Shown piece by piece: positions 22,001-33,000 of a stretch of DNA of 64,000 bases; position 1 is the stretch's first letter; each line of letters opens with the position of its first letter. Below the pieces are notes generated by a model, which saw nothing but the letters and a program-made list of their open reading frames with translations, did no database searches and had not been told where the DNA came from. The DNA comes from Chondrosia reniformis (lineage: Eukaryota; Porifera; Demospongiae; Chondrillida; Chondrillidae). The DNA lies in the NCBI GenBank assembly GCA_947172415.1, contig OX359197.1, positions 7,503,673-7,567,672 on the forward strand. The letters run 5' to 3'. The position numbers were made by a program, and so were the translations under genes.

Positions 22001-25000
22001 CAAGTAGATGAGAATACAGGCAGTTTGAGGGGGAAGGCCTCTCTTGTAAGAACAAAGCAAAAGAGATGGAGAACAGGAGGTACTTTCCCTAATTAATATT
22101 GTAGAAAATGGCAGATAACAGTGTATTCCTATAATATGTAGTATGCATTAAATGTATGTATATCGGAGTAGTGTATCAATCACCTGCTTACTAGCTAGTG
22201 GTTGACTACTCCTATTCTGCTTTCAGGACACATCAACTGCCACTACTTTCGCAGTCACATGTTTAGGAGAGGTGAACATTGCTCAGTTTGTACTAAAGCT
22301 TTCAGTGGATTCCTTAAGCAAGGACTGAAGTGTGAAGGTACATCTGTTTATTATCCATCCATCCATCCATCCATCCACCCACCCACCCATCCATTCTTCC
22401 ATCTGCATGTGTAGTTTGCAAGACCTGCTCACATCATCATTGCCTAAATCGGGTTGAAGTTTGTCCAAGTGCCATTCAAGGAGGCAATAGATTGACTTTC
22501 AGCAAAAAGAAAATCATCAAAAGCATTCAAGATTTGGATGAGTTTGACCAATTTTTAATTGAAAAGGTAGTTATGTCTAAAATTCATGAAATAGACAAAA
22601 ATTGTCACATTTCATTTTGTCAAGCACTTCATGATCAGTGAACTACTTCTGTAGTGAAAACCTGTGTCACTGTGTAACTGTGTAACTGTGTCATTTTCCT
22701 GTTAGATTGCCTCACTGCATCCAACAGATGAAAATGGAGTTGATTTTGCTTCAAAGATAGCACTCACTCAATTCCACACAGCTGTTGTCACAAATCTGTC
22801 ACTGAAACTGCAGGTAAATATAAATATCCTGGCAATCACTCACCCATACATCCTGGGGATGGACCACTCACCCATACACCCTGGGGATGGACCACTCACC
22901 CATACATCCTGGGGATGGACCACTCACCCATACACCCTGGGGATGGACCACTCACCCATACACCCTGGGGATGGACCACTCACCCATACATCCTGGGGAT
23001 GGACCACTCACCCATACACCCTGGGGATGGACCACTCACCCATACACCCTGGGGATGGACCACTCACCCATACATCCTGGGGATGGACCACTCACCCATA
23101 CACCCTGGGGATGGACCACTCACCCATACACCCTGGGGATGGACCACTCACCCATACATCCTGGGGATGGACCACTCACCCATACACCCTGGGGATGGAC
23201 CACTCACCCATACACCCTGGGGATGGACCACTCACCCATACACCCTGGGGATGGATTATGTAACTCGTATGTACCTTGGGAAGACTTAGGATTTCAGATA
23301 ATTTTTTAAGTTTTTATGTACAGAAATCTGATGAAACTCACACAACTAGCAGTGGCGGCGGTGATACTCCACCGTCTGGCAAAGAGGAAATAACTGCCAC
23401 TTTTGCTCAATTAGTTGTGCAGTTTACACACATTGTCAAAGCTGTTGCCAAATCACAAGGTCTTCATGAAGGATACATTCAGGTCGCCATTCTGCAGCTG
23501 AAGGGAATGCTAGATGAGTTTGTTAATTCACAGCAAGTTCGAGAAGAGAAGAGAAAGAAGTTGAAATTAATTAAACCAGACCTTGCCAATCTGGTGAGAT
23601 CCTTGTAGTTAGATTTTTTAGTTTATAAACTGAATGACCACACCCACTTAAATTATCTATTGACCCACCCCTGACCACACCCCCTGACCCACCCCTCACT
23701 GCACCCCTGACCACACCCCCTGACCCACCCCCTGACCCACCCCTCACTGCACCCCTGGCCACACCCCTGACCACACCCCCTGGCCACACCCCCTGACCAT
23801 GTTAGACTTACACTCTCTATAGAGCTCCAAAGTTCAAGGAACAAAGTCTGAGCTACGACAAGAAGCTCGAAAGAGCAAGCAAATATTTGAGCACAAAGGC
23901 CACTACTTTCTTGTCCAAATGTTTAATCTTCTGACTATCTGTGAATTTTGCAGTAAACAGATTCCAGTTCTGACACCAGGAGTAGTTTGTGAAGGTATGT
24001 AAGCAATATACGTATACTGTACTATTGTAATAGAAGCTGTCTTTAAAGGTAAATAACATGCAACAGCTATAGGTAGTCTTTGTTAAGTGATATTCAGTAT
24101 ATTAATGTATGCTACTTAGTAATCTCTAGTATTCTTGTGTGTATACTTACAGTGTGTAGTTATACCTGTCATGAGGGTTGTTACAAAAAGGTTAACAAGA
24201 AGTGTAATGTCAAGCATCAAGAGACCAAGGCCAGTCAGGACGAGGCCATAAAGGTAGATATCATCACATGATGGTCACATGACAGTCACATGATGGTCAC
24301 ATGGCAGACTATTGTTTTATTGTAAAGGTGCAAACTGCAAAGCTAAAAACTCAATTTGGTGTTCCACTAAAGAAGCTGGTTCCTGGTAAAGTAGTACGAG
24401 TACCAATGGTTTTGGAAAGAATGCTGCAGCATCTGGAACAACAAGGTCAGTGTCACAAGGATTCATTCTGATTATAGTATATAGATTGAAGACCTACATT
24501 GACATATGTGCTATTCAAAAGACTTTGACCTTTCGTTTCAATGGCTACAGCCTTGCAAACTCAAGGACTGTACAGAAAGACTCCGTCTCCCTCAAACAAA
24601 GTTGCTCTCAAAGATGCACTTGACAGAGGTTAGTATAAGAAGCTGGTGGCTCCCTCACTCCTAAGTTGCTACCTTATTCTGCAGATCCACTAGGGGTAAT
24701 GTTGGAACAGTACCAGATTCACAGTTCAGCCTCACTTGTGAAGCTCTTCTTTCAACAACTTCCACAACCTTTGACAACCTTTGAATTGTACAGAGAGTTT
24801 TTGCTCTGTACAGAATTGAGTAATCCTGCTTTGAAACTCAGAACAATTCACAAACTAATTGACAAGTTACCAGAGCTAAACCACATCACACTGGAGCGAC
24901 TAATCTTCCATCTTGCCTTGTAAGTCTCCCTGAGGCAGTTGGACTCGTCTATTATTAGCTCAATCCCTGTCTTCCTTAGGGTGGCTGATAACGAATCTGC

Positions 25001-25905
25001 CAATCTCATGGACCCTCACAACTTGGCTATCGTGTTTGCTCCCGGACTGTTTAGATCAAAGAAGGAGCCACGCCCACAGGAAATGGTCAAAGAACTGACT
25101 AAAGCTACCGAGTAAGGCAACACTACATGCACAGAACCACAAAATGAATGTATGTATATGTATACGTTCATGTACTCACCCCAATTTATTGATATAGTAT
25201 CCTGGAGGTTATTATCAATGAACAATTGGAACGTTTAAGATCAGATCTTAGAAGCATTCGATCTCTCACAAATCAAGCCAACTCGCTGTATACTGAACTG
25301 ATAAGTGACAGGAAATCGGAGGTTAGTTTGTGTAATATGTATGTCCCCTTGATTCCCTGTGTGAGGATGTGATACTGTTGACAGGAATCTTCTCCTCCTT
25401 CGGAGACGGGACAGGAAAGGGCAAACCCGGAGAGAGCCATTTCTCCCTCACCAGGTCCTTTAGACAGTCTGCATGATCTTACAGAAGAATTGGGGAAGGT
25501 TGAACTAAGAAGGTTGGTTGTGTTACGTTCCTCAAGGACCGTTGACTGATGTCTTTAGCCTGCTCTAATGTGAACATTGGTGAAGACAATTAAGTGGCTT
25601 GAGAATTACTTTTGTTTCTCTTTCATTGTAGAACTGAGTTGCATACATATCTACCGAAGCTTCAGCCCTTTATGGCCGCCTACCCCAGCTGTGAAGACAT
25701 GACAATGCTATCTGATGGAGAATCTAGACCTTCCTCCTCCAGTTCAGACTTATCAGATTTGTCCCCACAAAGTAAGCCTTCATCTATATAGCCATTACAA
25801 GAGGGCTGTTTGTAGCAGAAGCATTGTAGAGTTACTTTATTTGAATTATTTTTAGGAACCAGTGCTTATTTGCCAAAGCAAAGAAAATCAGCATCTCAAC
25901 TGTGA
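16011..25905 (+). CDS. MYO9: Class IX unconventional myosin with RhoGAP domain
   Basis: My 32-exon model uses GT-AG sites throughout; the exon lengths sum to 5,580 nt, a 1,859-aa protein. Exon 1 is 16011-16772 and the last exon is 25856-25905. Domains: Ras-associating-like N-terminus (about 5-115); motor (about 130-860) with P-loop GESGAGKT, switch [11 protein letters not shown] and switch [17 protein letters not shown]; a short basic loop-2 insert, part of it encoded by the small exon 19663-19707; IQ-like helices (about 870-980); a Ser/Thr-rich linker in one long exon (21358-22079); two C1 zinc fingers (22227-22500 and 23880-24210, each with the H/C ligand spacing); and RhoGAP (about 1540-1740) with the arginine-finger motif GLYRKT. 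Class IX myosins are single-headed actin motors that inactivate Rho through the tail. The family usually has a longer loop-2 insert. Introns carry three minisatellites. Confidence 0.94.
21101..21260. repeat. 30-bp minisatellite, 5 copies, in a myosin IX intron
   Basis: Unit of ATACCTACACATATGTACAT plus AGTTGCTAGG, with identical copies, in the intron between the IQ region and the Ser/Thr-rich exon. Confidence 0.96.
22350..22402. repeat. CCAT/CCAC microsatellite in a myosin IX intron
   Basis: CCAT tandem interrupted by CCAC, in the short intron that splits the first C1 domain. Confidence 0.9.
22828..23258. repeat. 28-bp minisatellite, about 15 copies, in a myosin IX intron
   Basis: Unit of ACTCACCCATACACCCTGGG plus GATGGACC. 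Two versions (CATACACC and CATACATC) alternate in a regular pattern of two to one over most of the array. This suggests the array grew in 3-unit (84-bp) blocks. Confidence 0.96.
23636..23802. repeat. CCACACCCCCTGAC-type imperfect minisatellite in a myosin IX intron
   Basis: Irregular 12-27-bp units built from CCACACCCC, CTGACC and CACCCCTCACTG, ending just before the acceptor at 23822. Confidence 0.9.
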
Positions 25906-26570
25906 ATGTGTCTCTGCTATAAATGTACATAATAATTTGTTCAATTTCCTTCTCCTGAATACTTTTGGATGAAATAACTGTACATAGTATTATTCAATGA
26001 AATTTATATACAAACACTCACTAATATATCAATATAGTTTCTGTATTAATAATTTTTATCTTCTCCTTTCTCAAGTCAATCATATCCTCATAGCTTTGGT
26101 CCCTGATTATCAACTGGTTTTGATAATTTGAAATCGTCACTGTTTAGTGTGAATTGTGATTGATTTTGTAGTTAGTACGTACAAGAGGGGAAATAGGAAT
26201 GGAGCGTTGCTGTGGTAATTGTAGATTCTGGCACAGCACTGGTGGTCATAACCAGCTATGCATGGTTCTTTTAGGCTCTTTTACAGAATAGCTATAGGCA
26301 TATAGCATGTAGGAAAATGGTATCTTAGATTTTTCATGGTTTGATTTCCAACAATTGCTTCGTTCATGATGTGTGTAAGTGAATGATTACTTGTGGTTTG
26401 TGATATATATCTACAGTAATTAACATTATTTCATCTTAACACATGTTTGTCGATCCATGAAGTAAACTATTCACATTATTACGTACATCACATGCACTGT
26501 ATTTCTGTGCCTATATATATATACGTACCTATTTGAGGAGTGACAGGTATGAAATAGTCGGACCTAGTGT
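25906..26570. other. Intergenic, convergent 3' ends
   Basis: AT-rich spacer between the myosin IX stop and the end of the minus-strand secreted-protein gene. A ~70-bp segment near 26270-26340 recurs in reverse complement at about 43370-43430, so it belongs to a dispersed repeat. No gene seen. Confidence 0.7.
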
Positions 26571-27344
26571 TCAAGGAAATAAGTATGCATATGTCAGTTC
26601 CTGTAGAAGTTTGTCAGCATTGCAAACTGGCATATCACTGCAAAGGTAGCCCTCATTGACAACTGGAAAGGCATTGTCTATCTCAATATTCAGGTCCGTC
26701 ACTTCCTGTTTGAAAAATATTTTTATTGCAAAAGGTTTATCTATACCTCTCAGTGCATCACTAAAGTTCAAAATGCACATCTGTGTCAGATTCTCACAGC
26801 TGCCTACCACACCTGATTGATAAACCTGATTCCTAGCACAGCACAAGGCAACATGAATTGAGAGAACCTTAACTGTCTCTTGGATGGTCCAATACTTTGG
26901 GAAGAAACCAAAATATGGTCCTTTGTTATAACGGGGGTTCGGGTGTGTATAAGAGGGAGTGTAGTCTGCAAGTGTTGCCACCTTCTCAGCACACTGACCC
27001 TCCTTCTCATTCCAAATGCAAATATTTCTAAATGCTTGAAAACCAAACATTTGCTCATGATATGGAATCAGTCCCTTGGCAACAGCACTGGAGGGGTCCT
27101 GTTCCAGAGGCCTAACATTGAACCCATAAGCCTGTCCATCCTCATCAATCTCCCCGCAGAAGAATTTGGTCAGAGGTAGGGTGATGTTGAAGTCCCAGTA
27201 TGTTGAACTGGTGTACTGGGGAGGGTCCAAAGGCGAGGTCTTATCACAGTGAGGCTCTGACTTGCGTACTCGGGATAAGAGGCGACAGGCAGCTTCAGCT
27301 CCTAGCACTAGAGTCACCAGTAATATTAGCAGTGCTACTCTCAT
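26571..27344 (-). CDS. Secreted cysteine-rich protein, 257 aa, single exon
   Basis: One uninterrupted frame starts with a clear signal peptide (MRVALLILLVTLVLGAEA, cleavage expected near residue 18). The mature part has about 11 cysteines, including an adjacent pair in ALCCAR. It carries three N-glycosylation sequons (NIT, NLT, NFS) and has no further membrane segment, so it is probably secreted and disulfide-bonded. I do not recognise the family. Lack of introns is unusual next to the intron-rich neighbours and could mean a retrocopy or a lineage-specific gene. It ends tail-to-tail with the myosin IX gene. The start is the only ATG that gives a good signal peptide. Confidence 0.72.
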   Translation of the reverse strand: MRVALLILLVTLVLGAEAACRLLSRVRKSEPHCDKTSPLDPPQYTSSTYWDFNITLPLTKFFCGEIDEDGQAYGFNVRPLEQDPSSAVAKGLIPYHEQMFGFQAFRNICIWNEKEGQCAEKVATLADYTPSYTHPNPRYNKGPYFGFFPKYWTIQETVKVLSIHVALCCARNQVYQSGVVGSCENLTQMCILNFSDALRGIDKPFAIKIFFKQEVTDLNIEIDNAFPVVNEGYLCSDMPVCNADKLLQELTYAYLFP

Positions 27345-27610
27345 GACACTCTTTCCCAGTAAACTGCTGTATTAAGTGAATCGCTGCTGTCACATCTCAT
27401 GGCCTGTAACTTCCATCCCATTAAACCATATAATTTCTAATGGAATCCATTAGCTAAAAGCCACCAATATTAATGTTTGAATAAAAATCAGAAACTGAAG
27501 TGTATAAATAGTACAAATAGTAATAACATTAGTATAGAGTTAGTGAGAATTAAAAATTGATTCTTCAATATTAAAAATGTATAAAATCCTGTGACCTGTA
27601 CGTATAAGCA

Positions 27611-28938
27611 TCAATAGTATTCAATTGCCGGCTGTAGAATAGTGATATATACAAGAAACAAGCAATAAAACGTTGTCCATTATACACATGTAAACTTACA
27701 TTTAACAAATCATGATCCTCCAGACATTTCTCTAGATATGGATGGGCGCTATTCTGTGGCTCACAAAAATATTCCTCATGATCAGATTCCAAGTTATCCC
27801 TAGCCTGCAGCAATCAGGTCACTTGTATAAACAACATTAAATAGGGCAGCCATTCCATGGTGCCTGGCACAATTCATTGAAGGAACTCACAGTTTCTATG
27901 AGAAGTTTATCTAACTCAATGCAGTCTGCACATGAGCTTTGTCTAACGCCCTGCTGAAGGAGACTTCTACTTGACATCACACACCCAGCATTCATCTCTG
28001 TGCACAAACCTTTTGAACTCTTGATCCGTTGGCCAGGATAATCTTACAAAATGCTCTGTTCAGCTCCTCATTCCCAACCCTGTCAGCCTCCACCTCTCTA
28101 GCTTGATGGACATGCCTACCTTTTCTACACCTCATTGAATTATCTCCATGCCTTGCTTCAACTAGCTTCCTTCTCAAGGCTATAATGAGTAGGTCCCTGT
28201 CATTAGCTAGCTGTACCAACTGATTGTGAAACAGGACAGAATGGCCATGGATCATGACCACATTTGTGTATTCAAATCCCCTTTACTAACATGTAAACAA
28301 GACTCCTTAGACAAATGAGTGCCTTCTCTCCTCAATAGTCTGATAATTTCAATGTCCTGTCTGAAAATGTCTCTAGCCATCCCTTCTAGAGATTCCTTTA
28401 GACCTTGAATGGCTTCTTCTTCAATGATTCTCTTCAGTTTCAGGCCAACTCTGACAATGACAAAGCCATTGGCAAGGTACAGTTCATCCTAAAACAAGAA
28501 AATATCAAAGTTCACTGCTCCTGCATGTTCTCTAGAGTGTCCTCCGCAACCAATTGTACAGACATGGTAAAACTTTTGACTTTTGGAGCATCTAAAGATG
28601 CAGTTTGATGATATTAGACATTTGCACTTCAAGAACTTTCTTTAGTGACTAAATATGTATGTGAAAACCTTGGACACAACTTAAGAATCTCACAACTTGG
28701 TGAGTGATGATGCAATAGTGTAAGTGTAGTCTCTGAAGTTTAGAGAGTGTACCTCTTGTGGTTTCCAAGTGCTGCATCGCAATGTTGAGACCACCAACCC
28801 AGCAGTCCGGTGTGACTGTGGGAAGGATTGAAGACATTTTAACTGACCACCACTGGCATTTGGGTATGAAGGTCCCTTCTTAGAGTGTTTGGTGAGAATG
28901 GAGGGAGGAATAAACCTCTTTTGGCCTGCAGTAGACAT
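27611..28938 (-). CDS. Unrecognised multi-exon protein
   Basis: A chain of minus-strand coding pieces with workable splice sites. The N-terminus at 28938 begins MSTAGQKRFIPPSI; a segment near 28830-28690 includes TPDCWVGGLNIAMQHLE; a helical piece near 28490-28310 includes LKLKRIIEEEAIQ; one near 28270-28010 includes NQLVQLANDRDLLIIALRRK. Three late exons fit in phase 0 (27953-27891, 27804-27700, 27631-27611). The middle joins are unresolved: two would need introns of only 32-36 bp, and one join does not keep phase. The content is mostly charged helix with no signal peptide or membrane segment. I cannot name a family. It could be a young gene, or one already decaying. Confidence 0.45.
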
Positions 28939-30021
28939 AGAGAAGCATTCAAGTTTAAAGGTCAAATTGAACTAGTCCAATAAATGTCTTCATCATACAC
29001 TATGTGTGCAAATATCAAGGTCCCAAATTGTCAAACAATAATACCTTGAAAGTAATTACTTCCTGCTAAAGGTTGCCATTTTGATCTAAGTACATTTGGA
29101 AACTGTTGAATCTTTGAAGCATTTGGAAACTGTTGAATCTTTGAAGCATTTGCTTTGTCAATAATCAGTCGGGATAGTAGAAGATCAGATGTCATGATTA
29201 CCCTATCATGGTCTACCTATATCTGAACAAGATTGCACTGAGTAAATATTTATATTTATTTATATTAACTTATATATAAAAACAATAACTTAAGTGATCT
29301 ACCGGCGGGAGTATAGTTGAAGGTTATTGACAGCGTTGGTATATATATGGTCTTACACTTTATAACCTGAGACACAACCCTAAACATACCTTTTCATCGT
29401 AAGATTATTATACTCCGACATAATTATATACTTCTATATATATACGTAAGTACAGTTATATATATAAACAATCCGTATGTTTACGATATCTCTCTCACCT
29501 TTTAAAGTGATGACACATAATAATCATTCATAGGTCATGAACTTATCACACCTTGACCTCTTATTAGTGACATACTGTATATAATAATAATAAGCCCACT
29601 TGTTCTCATCTATCTACATATATATACCAGCAGGTCATAAGAAAACCCTCTATCTATTGCCTTCTGTGTAGTGGTATACAGTGTATAATTGTATATGACT
29701 CAGGGATCACTTAAATGATAACAAATATGGGTATGAATATATAGTATTGATGATATAGAACTTTATGATATACAGTACATGTAGTGACTCATGGGGCTGG
29801 CTTGGCCTAGTGTACCCTCTGCAGTATATTATTATGAATTTGGTAATTACCTCGTTACAATCAATACAATCATATGTAGTTTTCAAGTAATGAATGTAAT
29901 TTCATAACAAATCTACAGAAATGTCACCTAACAATGTACGTATATACGTATCTACTCGGTTTATATGTTTTCTTTCAAGTTCTAAACAATCTATATAGCT
30001 ATGTAGCTAAATGTGTAACAT
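28939..30021. other. AT-rich intergenic region, no gene seen
   Basis: About 1.1 kb with many TATATA and TACGTA runs. There is a perfect local duplication of TTTGGAAACTGTTGAATCTT plus TGAAGCA around 29095-29150. It lies between the 5' end of the unrecognised gene and the 3' end of the TRPA gene. Confidence 0.7.
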
Positions 30022-33000
30022 CTATATGCCAGTGACGAGTTCATTATCATCATCACTGAGGTCGTCCTCTTCCAACTTGACTCCTTGCTTGGCAGCCATT
30101 CTGAGAAGGATGGCCTTGAGTTGTTTGTTACTGAAGAGCATTTTATTTTTAAACTCTTCAAAATCTTTAGCAAGTTGTTCTGTTTGTGCCTGCACCTGGC
30201 CAACGGCAGACTGCATACAAATTCAGAAAGTTGACATCAGTTTAATGAGTTCTATCTCCACATGTAACAAATAAACACACCCACCTGGTCTCCCTGAAAG
30301 TATGAGCGAATATTTTCTATAGAGTCCCACCTGTACACACCCCAAAAAACTTTAAAGCGCTCATAAAGATTGAGGCGTCTGTTCGGAAAGACTGATCGCT
30401 CTTTAATTATAAACCTGCGCCTTAACCAAGACGGCACAACCTCCTCAGCCTGCAGTGCTAGATTAATCTATGAGAGAGAGCATATGTAAATTGATACATC
30501 ACTTTTCTAAGATAGGTAACATACATACGTACATACACTGGCCAAAGCATACGTACACTCGGTAGGAGATACGTACGTACATACATTGAATGGAAATTAC
30601 ACACACCTGTATTGATATTTTGGTCAAATGAGCTTCCTCTTGGATGGCTTGCGTATCCTCCACAGCCAGACCAACCTACGCAGGAAAAAAAGATGACCAC
30701 TGTAATAAGAGTCTCAAATTAGTCAAGTCATAGGAGTGAATCAGTCAAATCGGTCAAGTAGAAAAAGAACCATTGGTCCATTTAAACATTTTGGACAAGC
30801 CATAGGTAACTCACAAGCAAATTAGTGAGGAGAATTGGCATTAAGATGAGAAATATTATCCACAAAATGAAAGCCACTATGGGAAAACTGCTGAGCTGGT
30901 TCTCACTCTCCACACTGTTTGCAAATATTGTGTCATATTCAAACTCTCCAATAGTCATAACCATGGTTTTTACAAGGGACAGGAATGGTGTACGAAAGGG
31001 AGACACAATTCGAGCCATGTTGTCCTACCAACAAAGAATAATACATATCTTGTATAACAATTATTGTATTGGGGAATAGTGACTCACTTGAGTATTTAGA
31101 GGCTGAAAGATAATCATATAGAAAGCCAGACAGAAGGCGACCACAAACATCAGTGCAATTAAAGCAATCTTCAAAAAAGTGTAGCAAATGTTGATAAACA
31201 TTAAAACATAGATTCCAAGAAGTGGCAGACGTTTCATGAAAAGGATGAGATTTATCCAGGCGAGGAAGACAGCCAGTGATCCCAGTACCCACTGCCATCT
31301 ACTGGGACACCAGCAGCTGTTGTTAATGCCAAAATTAATGACAAAAATTATTGCAAAGATGTACACCATATCTTCGATATAGTTTTCAAAATCAGCAAAA
31401 TAGCCAAATCTCCGTGCAAACACTTGTGTCACTTCAACAAGCAGCCTAACTATGCCAATCAACAGGACAAGGATTGCCATAATGTACAGTACAACCACCC
31501 CAGCAAAGGTTGGTACAGTTGGATCAGCTGAGGGGAGAGGAGAGATTAGTATTAACAGGAGAATAGGGCTGAGAATAGAAACATACGCATTATGCCACTG
31601 TCATATGGACAAGAGAAGTTGTCGGGACGAGGCTGTTGAAGTACACCTGGAGCACATAAAGAGTTAAGTATGAATATGTATTATTACAAGCAAAACTGAT
31701 TGATATAACTCACTAAAGCTGCGACCTTTTGTTGATTGCAGAGCGGAGAGTGAAAGTAAAACAAATTAGTAGGAATACAAAGCATATGTATGTACACTAC
31801 TTAAACAATACTCAAATACTTAACTTACAAAACTTTTCAGCTGGATGAGGTAGTACTATGGCATAGATTGTCAAGGCAATCAGAAAGACCACATAGGATA
31901 TCAAGTTTGGGTAGAAAGTCAAACGACCAAATCTCTGCCACTTGTAGTCCAGCAGGCTAGCCACTACGGGATGCTTCAAGAGGTCAGAGTGCTTGTTCTT
32001 AGCCTGAGGAGGAGGGGGGATTGAGATGAAGGGAGGGAGGGGTGAGCGGGAGGGGAGGGTGAGAGGGAGGGGTGAGCAGGAGGGGAGTGCGAGAGGGAGG
32101 GGTGAGCGGGAGGGTAGGGTGAGAGGGAGGGGAGTGCGAGAGGTTTGTACCATAAGAAGCAGAGGGTGATGTTTCCTGGAAAACTGTGGAGGTCCCCATT
32201 GAGCTACAAAAGTGTCACTTGAAATGGAAGAAGTGGAGTCCAATTCCTTAATGTCCAAGGCTTCGAGACTCTGAGAAGGATAGCCTGAAATCCTCCTATA
32301 CATAAATGCAAAGATGAAACCATCAAGCTGTGGAATATAATGAGTGCTGTTCACAGGCTACCTTTGTAGCTGTCTGAACAGTGTCTCGTCTCTGTAGTCT
32401 TCTATAAATTCATATGTGAACTGCACTTTGTAGTCGGTTGTGTTCATTAGGTACTTATCATCTGGTCGGATGTTGTCCGACATGCAGCGGTCCAGCACTG
32501 TCTTAGCTACACCTACACACAGCACATCAGATCAGTGCATTTCAATTATTCTGCAAGCTCTAATTCTTTTGACATGTTACCAATAATAATACCAGCTGAT
32601 CAATACTGTATGTACTGATGTACATATATTATATAACACCATTGTGTCTGACAGAAAGTACTGCCATGACAGCCAACCTGGCATTTTGTTGATCAATCTT
32701 CTGAAAGGTGTCTCCTGATCTGTGGAATTGCGCAATGCTACTTCCCAACTGTCGCTCTGGACAATGGCTAATGCAGTTCTCCTACAATAAAGTGACTTTG
32801 AGTAACAGTGGACAAGAAGAGTGAAAGGTAACTAACTTGTGGCCATTCTCAATGGCTACATCAAGACAGTTCAGCCCTTTATTGTCCTTTGATCCAACAT
32901 TAGCACCAGCAGCCAATAGCAACTCTACTGTCTCACAGTGTCCACTCTTACACGCGAGGTACAGTGGAGTCAACTGAGGAGAGGGACAAGGAGCAGTGGG

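Noticed and set aside
22859..23309. Three overlapping frames with repeated [15 protein letters not shown] units
   Set aside because: A 28-bp repeat is read in all three frames; it lies within a myosin IX intron with good splice sites.
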